Source of the DNA: Caulobacter sp.
GTDB taxonomy: Bacteria; Pseudomonadota; Alphaproteobacteria; Caulobacterales; Caulobacteraceae
DNA: 40,959 bases
Assembly (NCBI GenBank): GCA_019636175.1
Contig: JAHBYC010000024.1
Coordinates: 1-40,959 of the forward strand
Reading direction: 5' to 3'
The translations under genes were made by a program, and so were the position numbers. The notes under the pieces were generated by a model that was not told the DNA's origin, made no database searches, and saw only the letters and a program-made list of their open reading frames with translations. Below, one piece after another: positions 24,283-32,742 of the stretch (position 1 is the stretch's first letter; the number at the start of each line of letters is the position of its first letter).

Positions 24283-27141
24283 TCAGTTCCCGGCCGCCGC
24301 GGCGCGAGCCTTCGAGGCCTTGATCTCCGCCGCGAACTTGGCGCCGAACTGCGGACCGACAACGGTCTGGACGTGAAGCGAAGACCAGTCCGGGTTGGCG
24401 CTCTGGGTCTTTACCAAGGCGGCCTGCAGCTGGTTGCTCAGCATCTCGACGTTCTTCAGACAGGGAACATCGCTGCATTTCTTCGACCAGACGGCCTGGG
24501 TCAGCAGCTTGTAGCCCTGGCTGGCGGACTGGGTCATCCGCGCCTGTCCTTCCTGAACCGCGATCTTGGCGCCCTGTTCGGCCTTGGCGAAAACTTCCGG
24601 ATTGGCGCTGAACACCGGCTCCGAGCTTTGCGCGGTTTCAGAGGCCTTCAGGTAGAGGCCGTAGACGTTCTTGGCCCAGGCCTGGGCGTTGGCGCGGTGC
24701 AGCTTGACCGCAAACATGCAGATCTCGTCCGCGCATTGCGGCAGATACTGCGTCTCGAAGGTCTTGGCCCATTTCTCGACATCGGTGAGGAATTTCGACG
24801 ACTGGCCAAGGCTCTCCCCCTGCTGGGTCGGCGAGTAGACGTAGTTGCGGGTGCAGGTGGTCAGGCTGTGACAGGCGAACTCGACGTCGTTGGGCGGGAG
24901 CTTGACCGCGAGTTGCGGAAACCAGACCGGCCAGTCCCAATGATCCGACCAGACCCCGATGTCGATGAACAGCCGCGCGTCGATCCCCGGAGTGACCAGG
25001 AAATGTAGCCCATAGACGGGGTCGCCGATCGAAAAGCGGCTCGACTGATCCTTGGCGTCAACGCCGAGGGCAATCGTCTTGCCCGTCCCCTCGAGCAGGG
25101 TCTCGACGCCCCGGACATCGTCAAACACCTTGAAGGTCAGTTTGTCGGAAGACAGCTCGGCCTTGATCGCCGGGAACACCTGACCTCCCGCAACCCCGAT
25201 ATTGGCGCGGCCGCCTATCAGGTCGAAGTCATCGAACACCTTGACCAGAGGGGCGTTGGTGGAACCGGGCGACGGCGGCTTGAACTGCCCGTTGGCATAG
25301 GGGGCAGGCAATCCCTCGGTGAAGTCCTTGCCGACCGGAATGCTCACGGAAAGCGGTGGGGCGAGAGGCAGGTACACGCTCGCGCCGGCGGTCGCCGAAA
25401 ACTGGGCGACCAGTTCCTTGCCGGAAAAGATCTTGGGTTGCGGCAGGCCGGTCGCCGCGTAGTCGCTGGCGCTGCCGTCCACGGGCGCAAAGTTGACCGT
25501 CAGACTGGCCTTGTCCTTGCCCTCGTAGGAATACTGACCGCTCAGGGCGATCGGGAAGCGCAGGCCGAAGCCATAGTCAAAGGTCGCGAAGAGCTCCGCA
25601 TAATAGGTCTCCTCGCAGCCGAACACGCACCAGCTGATCGTCGTCTGCACCCGCTTGCGCCATTCATAGGCCCGGCCAAGGGTAAAGCCGGTCAGGAAGG
25701 TCGTACCCTGCAGGCTCTTCTTGACCGGCTGGGGGTTGGAGGGCGGCGGCGCGGATTTGGCGTAGGGCGCCAGATAGATCTTGCCCGTCTGCCCCCCGCC
25801 GCCCGGCGCGATCAGGAAGGACGCCGCCAGGGTTTCGCCGTCGATCTGGTCGCTTCTGGGGATGAACATGAACTGTTCGACCTTCTGGACGCCGGAATTG
25901 ACCAGTTCGTCCCCGAGCTGGCTGTTCGACATCCCGCTGAGCCGCAGCGAGGCCCCCTTGCCCCATTTGGCGTCGATCGCCGCCCGACCGGCAGGATCGG
26001 ACAGGCTGGAGCGCAGTTGACCGACATAGCCGTCGATCTGCTGCTGCGACCTCTTGGCCGCTTCGCGCGCCTCGGCCGTCGCTTGGGCGCGCAGATCGGG
26101 GCGGGCGATGTAGCGCGGGCTGTTGCGGTCGGCGAACTCGGCCGCGCGTTCGGCGTCGCTGGTGCGCCGGGAACAGCTGATCCCCGTTCGTCCAAGGTCG
26201 GCCCGTCGAGCCTGATCGGCGCAGGCCCCGGGCCGCAGTTGAAAACTCACCGAGCTGCGGACGACCAGCCCTTCGGGAACCTCATAGACCGTCAGATCCG
26301 AGCTCAGGACATCGGCCAGGGCCGGCGAGGCCTTGAGCGTCTTGCCGACGTTGAGCGGCAGGAGGGGATTGTCGAGGATCGGCTTGAAACTGATCGTGGC
26401 CGATCCGAGCGTCATGACCGGCTTGCTCTGAATCTGCGTGGCCGAATACTGCTTTATCACCGTCAGTTTCGAGAGAATCTGGTCGGTCGAGCCGCCCCGC
26501 AGGATGACCGAGCCGGGGACCGAGAGATTGGCGACCGAGGCGGGAGCGACAATCTTGTCGGTGGCGATCTTCGACGACACCACCGGACTTTTCGGTTGAA
26601 CCGGCGCCACGCTCCCGCCCGAGGCTGGAACGGGGCTGGCCGGTCGGCCCTGCGGCGCGGGCCGCCCCCCGGCGGACGCCGAGGATGAAGGGGCATCGAC
26701 AGAGGTGATCACCAGCACCGGCGGACGGTTGTTGCCCTCGTCGGATTCGGCCACCAGACCATCCATGTCGGCCATGACCTGGACCCGCTGGGCGCCCTGC
26801 GGCAGGGCGAAGGCGACCGTGATGGTTCGACCAGGCGCGATGCCGGCCAAGGGTTGGGTGGCCGCTTTCCGTCCGCCGACCAGAAGCGTCACATCGGTCG
26901 CCGTCGAAGGGGCCGACCCCGCGTTTCGAACATCGGCGAGAACCTGTCCCCGCTGTTGCCGGACATTCTCGACAACAAGGTCCGGCAGGCCGGCCGCGCG
27001 CAATCTGGTCGTCGGCGGCGGGATGGCTCCACCCCGGGGACTTGTCTGGGAATTGCCGACCGTCGCGGTCGCCAACGCCAGCGTCAAGGACAAGGTCGCC
27101 AAGGCTCCCCAGCGCGTTGCACGAGAATGTCCGCTCATCAT
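24283..27141 (-). CDS. Large secreted CARDB-domain protein
   Basis: A 952-residue exported protein of unknown function. Signal peptide about 1-31; CARDB adhesion-type Ig-like domain at about 52-147, ending with the typical VAESDEGNN; a Ser/Pro/Gly linker (about 150-190); a beta-rich part (about 195-305); a helical, Arg/Gln/Ala-rich part (about 325-425). A large beta-rich region follows (about 485-760), with aromatic-glycine strands such as FDYGFGLRFPIALSGQYSY, and a C-terminal helical region (about 780-952) with several Cys pairs. I see no protease, glycosidase or sortase motif. It is the first gene of a run with the Inh-like protein and two lipoproteins, and is divergent from a LuxR-type regulator. 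ATG 27138 is an equal alternative start. Confidence 0.85.
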   Translation of the reverse strand: MMSGHSRATRWGALATLSLTLALATATVGNSQTSPRGGAIPPPTTRLRAAGLPDLVVENVRQQRGQVLADVRNAGSAPSTATDVTLLVGGRKAATQPLAGIAPGRTITVAFALPQGAQRVQVMADMDGLVAESDEGNNRPPVLVITSVDAPSSSASAGGRPAPQGRPASPVPASGGSVAPVQPKSPVVSSKIATDKIVAPASVANLSVPGSVILRGGSTDQILSKLTVIKQYSATQIQSKPVMTLGSATISFKPILDNPLLPLNVGKTLKASPALADVLSSDLTVYEVPEGLVVRSSVSFQLRPGACADQARRADLGRTGISCSRRTSDAERAAEFADRNSPRYIARPDLRAQATAEAREAAKRSQQQIDGYVGQLRSSLSDPAGRAAIDAKWGKGASLRLSGMSNSQLGDELVNSGVQKVEQFMFIPRSDQIDGETLAASFLIAPGGGGQTGKIYLAPYAKSAPPPSNPQPVKKSLQGTTFLTGFTLGRAYEWRKRVQTTISWCVFGCEETYYAELFATFDYGFGLRFPIALSGQYSYEGKDKASLTVNFAPVDGSASDYAATGLPQPKIFSGKELVAQFSATAGASVYLPLAPPLSVSIPVGKDFTEGLPAPYANGQFKPPSPGSTNAPLVKVFDDFDLIGGRANIGVAGGQVFPAIKAELSSDKLTFKVFDDVRGVETLLEGTGKTIALGVDAKDQSSRFSIGDPVYGLHFLVTPGIDARLFIDIGVWSDHWDWPVWFPQLAVKLPPNDVEFACHSLTTCTRNYVYSPTQQGESLGQSSKFLTDVEKWAKTFETQYLPQCADEICMFAVKLHRANAQAWAKNVYGLYLKASETAQSSEPVFSANPEVFAKAEQGAKIAVQEGQARMTQSASQGYKLLTQAVWSKKCSDVPCLKNVEMLSNQLQAALVKTQSANPDWSSLHVQTVVGPQFGAKFAAEIKASKARAAAAGN

Positions 27142-27338
27142 GTCGCCCCTGAATGTTCGGTGTCCGGTCGCCCTCAGAACTCGAGAGCGGGGCGGGTTCG
27201 GAAACCAACGCGGCGCGCCGATTTCCCTTGTCGCAAAAGCCTCCGGTCGCCGTCGATCCTAGCTGTCAACGCATCTTGAAACTCGTCCCGGATGGGAGCA
27301 GTTTTTTGCGGGAAGCATGCGGGGCGGCGCTGAACGGG

Positions 27339-28397
27339 ATGCGGATTTCGGCGGCGATCCAGCACATTCGTCACATCGCAATTCAGGGCCTGCCCCACCA
27401 CGTCGCGATCCCCATGATGGTCGACGCGCTGGATCTGATCATGCCGGCCCGGACCCGCACCTTCGTGTGGCTGGACAGCTCGGGCCAGACGACCGACATC
27501 TACGAGCGCGACCCCATCGTCGAGGCTCTGGACGCCTTCAATCTTCAGACCCCGGACCTGGTCGCGCGAGGAGAGCCTTCCAGCGCCGATCTTGTCAGGA
27601 GCCCGGAGGCGTTCGGCGGCTGGCGCCGCCTGCTGCTGCATCCCAACTGGGAGCGGTCGGTGATGAAGAACGAGCTCTTCCGGCCCTACGGCATCGGCAA
27701 CAATCTTGATTTCCCCTTGCGGGACCAGGGGCAGGTCAGGGCAACCCTGCTCGTCGGTCGGGAACCGGGTTCAGCCCCTTTCACCCGGACCGAGATCCAG
27801 GCCGTGCTGGGCTTGCGGCCGCACTTTCTGCACGCCCTCAATACGCCGGCGTCGTTGCAGCCGGGCGCGGACCTGGTCGAGCGCGAGTTCGGATTGGCGG
27901 TGATCGCCCCGGACGGCCATGTCTCCAGCGCCGACGGCCAGGCCAGCAAGGCCCTGTACATGCTCGACGCCACGCCGGGCTTGCGCCCGATGCGCCCCAC
28001 CACGGCGCCCGCCACGGTGATGCGGGTCATCGAGAGTCTCGCCCGGGCCCGACGCGAGAGTTCGGCCGCGCCGCCATCAGCGGATATCTCGACCCGGTGG
28101 GGGGATGTCCGGGTCGTCGCCCATGTGTTGACCGGCTCCGGCGAGACCGTCGTCTCGTTCCGGCGCCTGCTACCGGTCAAGGTCGGCAGGCTTGAACGGC
28201 TCCGGACGCTGGAACTGGCGCCACGCGAACGGGAAGTGGCCCTGATCATGTGCGAGCAAACGCGCGGCGAAGCGATCGCCGCCAGGCTCGGCATGACAAC
28301 CGGCGCCTATCGCCAGTATGCCAAGCGCATCTATGCCCGACTGAATGTCGAGGGTCGCGAAGGCGTCGTCAGGCTGCTTGACCGCACGGCGGTATGA
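27339..28397 (+). CDS. LuxR-type helix-turn-helix transcriptional regulator
   Basis: A 352-residue regulator. The C-terminal 65 residues are a LuxR-like DNA-binding domain: LAPREREVALIMCEQTRGEAIAARLGMTTGAYRQYAKRIYARL (split: recognition helix near TTGAYRQYAKRIY). The N-terminal about 280 residues form an unassigned sensing region with two possible GAF/PAS-like parts (HHVAIPMMVDALD..., and after residue 190 EFGLAVIAPDGHV). There is no receiver aspartate pattern, so it is probably a ligand sensor. ATG 27339 is my choice; TTG 27306 with GGGAG upstream is a good alternative and gives 11 more residues. The frame is open back to 27153. It is divergent from the large CARDB protein, which it may control. 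Confidence 0.83.
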   Translation: MRISAAIQHIRHIAIQGLPHHVAIPMMVDALDLIMPARTRTFVWLDSSGQTTDIYERDPIVEALDAFNLQTPDLVARGEPSSADLVRSPEAFGGWRRLLLHPNWERSVMKNELFRPYGIGNNLDFPLRDQGQVRATLLVGREPGSAPFTRTEIQAVLGLRPHFLHALNTPASLQPGADLVEREFGLAVIAPDGHVSSADGQASKALYMLDATPGLRPMRPTTAPATVMRVIESLARARRESSAAPPSADISTRWGDVRVVAHVLTGSGETVVSFRRLLPVKVGRLERLRTLELAPREREVALIMCEQTRGEAIAARLGMTTGAYRQYAKRIYARLNVEGREGVVRLLDRTAV

Positions 28398-28415
28398 CCC
28401 CGCCCCGACGGCGCG

Positions 28416-28760
28416 CTAGCCCAGAGCGGCCTCATAGCGCTCGGGCTTGAAGCCGACGAGCAAGGGCCCCGCCCCCTCCAGCACCGGCCGCTTGATCATC
28501 GAGGGCTGGGCGACCATCAGGGCGATGGCCCGGGCCTGCGTCAGATCCTGGCGGTCCACCTCCGGCAGCTTGCGGAAGGTCGTCCCGGCCTTGTTGAGCA
28601 GCACCTCCCAGCCGACCTCGTCGCACCAGGCCTTCAGGCACTCGGCCGTCACGCCCTGCGTCTTGTAGTCGTGGAAGTCATAGGCCTGGCCATGCTCGTC
28701 CATCCAGCGACGGGCCTTGGCCACGGTGTCGCAATTCTTGATCCCATACATGGTCGTCAT
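28416..28760 (-). CDS. ArsC/YffB-family reductase-like protein
   Basis: A 114-residue thioredoxin-fold protein of the arsenate-reductase-like (ArsC/Spx/YffB) family. MTTMYGIKNCDTVAKARRW has the active cysteine in NCDT (Cys10), and the arginine region QPSMIKRPVLE near 85 is typical of YffB. The true substrate is unknown for YffB types, and arsenate reduction should not be assumed. ATG 28760 gives the family N terminus; the frame stays open far upstream across the divergent PQQ dehydrogenase gene, which is a high-GC artefact. It is convergent with the LuxR-type gene, 18 bases apart. Confidence 0.9.
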   Translation of the reverse strand: MTTMYGIKNCDTVAKARRWMDEHGQAYDFHDYKTQGVTAECLKAWCDEVGWEVLLNKAGTTFRKLPEVDRQDLTQARAIALMVAQPSMIKRPVLEGAGPLLVGFKPERYEAALG

Positions 28761-28892
28761 GGCGCGGCTCCTGATTGCGGGGCCGTCTGATAGCGCGGGC
28801 GCCGGGCCCAAGTCGACCGGCTTTGGAACAAGGCGCCCCCTCGCCCGTTCCCTTCCGGACGATCCGGTGAAACTCCAGTTGCAGATGTATCC

Positions 28893-31307
28893 ATGACACA
28901 CGGCCTTACCCGACCTCAGCGGGGGGCGTTCGCCTCCGGCTATCTGATCACCCTTGGCGTCATTCTCGCCCTGATTGGTCTGGTTCTGGTGGTCGGGGGG
29001 GTCAAGCTGATTTCGGTCGGTGGGTCGGCCTACTACCTGCTGGCCGGCCTGGGCCTGATCGGGTCCGGCGTGCTGATCGCACTCAAGCGGATGCTCGGCG
29101 CCTGGATCTATGTCGGGGTCTTCGTCGTCACCGCCCTCTGGGCGCTGTGGGAAGTCGGGCTCGCGCCCTGGCCCCTGGTTCCGAGAGTCGTGGCGCCGAT
29201 GGTGTTGATGGCCCTGGTGGTCGCCGCCATGCCGCTGCTTGAACCGGGGCGGCCCGGCCGCCTTCCCACCCTGGCGACCGGCGGCGGCCTTGCGGCGGTG
29301 CTGGTGGTGGGGATCATCGCCATCAACATCGCCAATCCCCGCCCCGCCCCGGCGATGATGCCGGCCGACACCCTGGCCAGCGGCGGGACCGACGCCGGCG
29401 CCGACTGGACGGCCTATGGCGCCACCTACGGCGCCCGGCGCTATTCCACCCTCAACCAGATCACGCCGCAAAACGTCGGCCAGCTGAAGCGGGTCTGGGT
29501 CGCCCACACCCGCGACCTGCCCAGCGACAAGGCCAAGGGCAAGTACGGCGCCGAGACCACGCCGCTGAAGGTCGGCAACCGGCTGTATCTCTGCTCGGCC
29601 AAAAACATCCTGATCGCCCTCGACGCGGCGACCGGCAAGGAGATCTGGCGCCACGACCCGCAGGTTTCGGACAACTGGATTCCCTATACCGCCGCCTGCC
29701 GGGGGGTCAGCTACTTCACCGCCCCCGAGACCGCCTCCGGAGAGGCCTGCGCCAATCGCATCGTCGAAGGCACCCTGGACGGGCGGCTGATCGAGGTCGA
29801 CGCCGCCGACGGCAAGCCCTGCAGCGGCTTCGGCGACAACGGCCAGGTCGATATCAAGGTCGGCATGGGCAAGGTGCATCCGGGCATGGTCTCGATGACC
29901 GCCGCCCCGACCATCGTCCGCGGCGTCATCGTCACCGGCCAGCAGGTGCTGGACGGCCAGGACCGCTGGGCGCCGTCAGGGGTGATCCAGGGCTTCGACG
30001 CCGTCACCGGCGAACCGAAATGGGCCTGGGACATGAAGCAGCCCGACATCGGCCCGGCCCCCAAGGACGGCAAGACCTTCTCTCGCGGCACCCCCAACAT
30101 GTGGACGACCGCTTCGGGCGATGAGGCGCTGGGGCTGGTCTATATTCCGCTGGGCAATTCCGCCGCCGACTATTTCAGCGGCACCCGTTCGCCGGTCGAA
30201 AACCAGTATTCCTCGTCCCTCGTGGCCATCGACGTGACCAGCGGCAAGCCGGCCTGGTCTTTCCAGACGGTGCACAAGGACGTCTGGGACTATGACCTCG
30301 GCTCCCAGGCGACGCTGATTGATTATCCTTCCAAGACCGGTCCGGTCCCGGCCCTGGTGCTGCCCAGCAAGCAGGGCGACCTCTACATCCTGGATCGCCG
30401 TACCGGACAGCCGTTGACCGGCGTCGAGGAACGACGCGTGCCCGGCGGCGGCGTCGAGCCGGACCAACGCTCACCGACCCAGCCGTTCTCGCTGTTCCAC
30501 AATCTGCGCAAGGCCGACCTGACCGAGCGGTCGATGTGGGGCATGTCGCCGATCGACCAGATGCTCTGCCGCATCCAGTTCCGCGAGGCGTCCTACAAGG
30601 GCTTCTACACCGCCCCGACCACCGACCGGCCCTGGATCGAGTATCCCGGCTATAATGGCGGGTCCGACTGGGGCGGCGTGGCGGTCGATCCGGTGCGCGG
30701 GTTGATCGTGGCCAACTACAACGACATGCCCAATTACAACCAGCTGATCCCCCGCAAGGTGGTCAATGAGAAGGGCTGGATCCCGCGCGACCAGATGAAG
30801 CCGGGCCAGCTGAAGGGCGGCCCGGAAGGCGCCGGCGATCCGCAGGTGGGAGTGCCCTACGGCATCCAGGTCAACGCCGGCTGGCGGATGCCCTTCACCG
30901 GTCTGCTGTGCAAGGCGCCCCCCTACGGCGGCATCCGGGCCATCGACATCCGCACCGGCAAGACCCTGTGGGACCGGCCGCTGGGGACCGCCCGCAAGAA
31001 TGGCCCGTTCGGCATTCCCTCCATGCTGCCGGTCAACATCGGCACGCCGAACAACGGCGGCTCGGTGGTCACCGCCGGTGGGCTGATCTTCATCGCCGCG
31101 GCGACCGACGACCTGATCCGGGCCATCGATATCCGCACCGGCAAGACCGTCTGGCAGGACACCCTGCCCGCCGGCGGCCAGGCCACGCCGATGACCTATT
31201 CGGTCGGCGGCAAGCAGTATCTGGTCATCATGGCCGGGGGTCACCACTTCATGGAAACCCCGATTGGCGACGAGCTGGTGGCCTACGCCCTGTCGCCAGA
31301 GACCTGA
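28893..31307 (+). CDS. gcd: Membrane PQQ-dependent dehydrogenase (glucose/quinate type)
   Basis: An 804-residue quinoprotein with five N-terminal membrane helices (about 15-150) and a periplasmic eight-bladed beta-propeller. It oxidises a sugar or cyclic acid in the periplasm and passes electrons to ubiquinone; E. coli Gcd (glucose) is the best match I recall, with QuiA (quinate/shikimate) in the same family. Matching blocks are ARRYSTLNQITPQNVGQLK, LYLCSAKNILIALDAATGKE, TCRGVSYF-like CRGVSYFTA, SPNMWT-like TPNMWTT, QTVHKDVWDYDL, and near the end AGGQATPMTY and AGGHHFMETPIGDELVAYAL. The substrate cannot be told from sequence. No pqq biosynthesis genes are in the window. A hairpin at 31330-31357 follows. 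Confidence 0.93.
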   Translation: MTHGLTRPQRGAFASGYLITLGVILALIGLVLVVGGVKLISVGGSAYYLLAGLGLIGSGVLIALKRMLGAWIYVGVFVVTALWALWEVGLAPWPLVPRVVAPMVLMALVVAAMPLLEPGRPGRLPTLATGGGLAAVLVVGIIAINIANPRPAPAMMPADTLASGGTDAGADWTAYGATYGARRYSTLNQITPQNVGQLKRVWVAHTRDLPSDKAKGKYGAETTPLKVGNRLYLCSAKNILIALDAATGKEIWRHDPQVSDNWIPYTAACRGVSYFTAPETASGEACANRIVEGTLDGRLIEVDAADGKPCSGFGDNGQVDIKVGMGKVHPGMVSMTAAPTIVRGVIVTGQQVLDGQDRWAPSGVIQGFDAVTGEPKWAWDMKQPDIGPAPKDGKTFSRGTPNMWTTASGDEALGLVYIPLGNSAADYFSGTRSPVENQYSSSLVAIDVTSGKPAWSFQTVHKDVWDYDLGSQATLIDYPSKTGPVPALVLPSKQGDLYILDRRTGQPLTGVEERRVPGGGVEPDQRSPTQPFSLFHNLRKADLTERSMWGMSPIDQMLCRIQFREASYKGFYTAPTTDRPWIEYPGYNGGSDWGGVAVDPVRGLIVANYNDMPNYNQLIPRKVVNEKGWIPRDQMKPGQLKGGPEGAGDPQVGVPYGIQVNAGWRMPFTGLLCKAPPYGGIRAIDIRTGKTLWDRPLGTARKNGPFGIPSMLPVNIGTPNNGGSVVTAGGLIFIAAATDDLIRAIDIRTGKTVWQDTLPAGGQATPMTYSVGGKQYLVIMAGGHHFMETPIGDELVAYALSPET

Positions 31308-31329
31308 CCCCGACCTGATCCTGCCCGGC

Positions 31330-31357
31330 ACGGCGCCGCCCGCCAGGACGGCGCCGT
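31330..31357 (+). terminator. Hairpin after the PQQ dehydrogenase gene
   Basis: ACGGCGCCG (31330-31338) and CGGCGCCGT (31349-31357) form a perfect 9-bp stem around a 10-base loop, 23 bases after the stop. The following bases are TGTCATG, not a T-run, so it is a weak terminator or a 3'-end stabiliser. Confidence 0.5.
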
Positions 31358-31396
31358 TGTCATGCAACCGACACCCGGGAAAATCGTTGTTCGGGC

Positions 31397-31966
31397 ATGA
31401 GGCTGTTGGGACATTCGATCATTCTTATCGCGGCGTTGAACGCCGCCGCCGCCTCGGCCCAGACGGCCGAGCCCCCCACCGCTTCGGCCGTGCGACTGGC
31501 GCCGACCGACGGGCGTCTGCAACCGTTGCTGGCCAGCCCCGGCGCCCGCCAGGCCTTCCGGGCCGGGGACGATGACAATGCGCCGGGCTTCGAACTGCGC
31601 TGGCGCGGCGAGGACAGTGACTGGAACCTTTCGGCCGCCAGCCGGCTGGTCGAGGAGTCCCGCGCCAACGCCGCCGACTTCCAGACCCCGGGCCTGTTCG
31701 AGACCGAGGCCGCCCTGGTCCGCAAGGTTGGCGATTTCCGTATCGGGGCCGCCGGCTATTCCGCCCGCCAGGTCGGCGACAAGGGCAAGCAGGCCCCGAA
31801 GCTCGGGCCCATGCGCTGGCAAGGCAGCGCGGTGGGGCCGGTCGTCGGCTATGACACCCGGATCGGCGGCAAGCCGGCCACGGTCTCGCTTCGCTGGTAT
31901 CGCGAGATCGACGCCCCGGGCGAGAACGGCGACACCATCTCCGCCGCCTTCACCCTGCGCTTCTGA
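31397..31966 (+). CDS. Small outer-membrane-type protein
   Basis: A 189-residue exported protein with signal MRLLGHSIILIAALNAAAASA. The mature part has alternating polar/hydrophobic strands (GFELRWRGEDSDWNLSAAS, FRIGAAGYSARQV, PVVGYDTRIGG, TVSLRWYREIDAPG) and ends in AFTLRF, a C-terminal phenylalanine as in beta-barrel outer-membrane proteins. A small barrel is likely; no substrate or enzyme motif is visible. The short pattern near the end recalls the phenol_MetA_deg-type outer-membrane family, without certainty. It follows the PQQ dehydrogenase by 89 bases, with a hairpin between. Its TGA abuts the TGA of the convergent glutathione transferase (TGATCA). Confidence 0.8.
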   Translation: MRLLGHSIILIAALNAAAASAQTAEPPTASAVRLAPTDGRLQPLLASPGARQAFRAGDDDNAPGFELRWRGEDSDWNLSAASRLVEESRANAADFQTPGLFETEAALVRKVGDFRIGAAGYSARQVGDKGKQAPKLGPMRWQGSAVGPVVGYDTRIGGKPATVSLRWYREIDAPGENGDTISAAFTLRF

Positions 31967-32674
31967 TCAGGCGGGCCGGGCCGGGATCGTCAGGCCCCGC
32001 TGCACCGCCGGACGCGCCAGACCCCGCTCAAGCCAGGCGGGAACACGGGTCAGGCTGGCGTAGTCGACAATATCGGCGGCCTCGTAGAATCCGATCAGAT
32101 TACGCACCCAGCCGAGCATCGCGACATCGGCGATGGTGTAGTCATCGCCCATGATCCAGTCGCGGCCTTCCAGCCGGCTCTCCAGAACACCCAGCAGGCG
32201 CTTGCTCTCGGCGGCGTAGCGGTCGCGAGGACGCTTGTCCTCATACTCACGGCCGGCGAATTTGTGGAAGAAGCCCAATTGGCCGAACATCGGCCCCGGT
32301 CCGCCCATCTGCCACATCACCCACTGAAGCGTCTCGTAGCGCCGCGCCGGATCGGCCGGCAGCAGCTTGCCGGTCTTCTCGGCCAGATAGACCAGGATGG
32401 CGCCCGACTCGAAAAGGGCCAGAGGCTTTCCGCCCGGGCCGTCGGGATCGAGGATCGCCGGGATCTTGCCGTTGGGATTGAGCGAGAGAAATTCCGGCGT
32501 GTGGCTCTCGTTCTCGCCGATGTCGATCAGATGCGGCTCGTAGGGCAGGCCGATCTCTTCCAGCATGATCGACACCTTGACGCCGTTGGGGGTCGGCAGG
32601 CCGTAGAGCTGAAGCCGATCGGGATGAACGGCCGGCCAGCGTCGGGTGATGGGAAAATCGGACAGGTCGGCCAT
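31967..32674 (-). CDS. Glutathione S-transferase (Nu-class, YfcG/YghU-like)
   Basis: A 235-residue glutathione transferase. The thioredoxin domain begins at RLQLYGLPTPNGVKVSIMLEE (split), with the Thr-Pro-Asn motif of the YfcG/Ure2-like Nu class. It has the proline loop NPNGKIPAILD and the gamma-glutamyl motif LFESGAILVYLAEK. The C-terminal helical domain has the N-capping-box segment YTIADVAMLGW. These enzymes are usually disulfide-bond reductases with glutathione. ATG 32674 is used; no alternative is needed. It is convergent with the small outer-membrane gene with no bases between the two stops. Confidence 0.92.
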   Translation of the reverse strand: MADLSDFPITRRWPAVHPDRLQLYGLPTPNGVKVSIMLEEIGLPYEPHLIDIGENESHTPEFLSLNPNGKIPAILDPDGPGGKPLALFESGAILVYLAEKTGKLLPADPARRYETLQWVMWQMGGPGPMFGQLGFFHKFAGREYEDKRPRDRYAAESKRLLGVLESRLEGRDWIMGDDYTIADVAMLGWVRNLIGFYEAADIVDYASLTRVPAWLERGLARPAVQRGLTIPARPA

Positions 32675-32742
32675 GGCGCGCTCGCGATGCTTCAGGGTCC
32701 CCTTCAGATAGGCGCCCGTCGCCGGTTCTCAACGCGCCCGCC

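Noticed and set aside
29000-29879. Extension of the ArsC-like gene to 487 codons
   Set aside because: The extra part is antisense to the PQQ dehydrogenase gene; the known family starts at ATG 28760.
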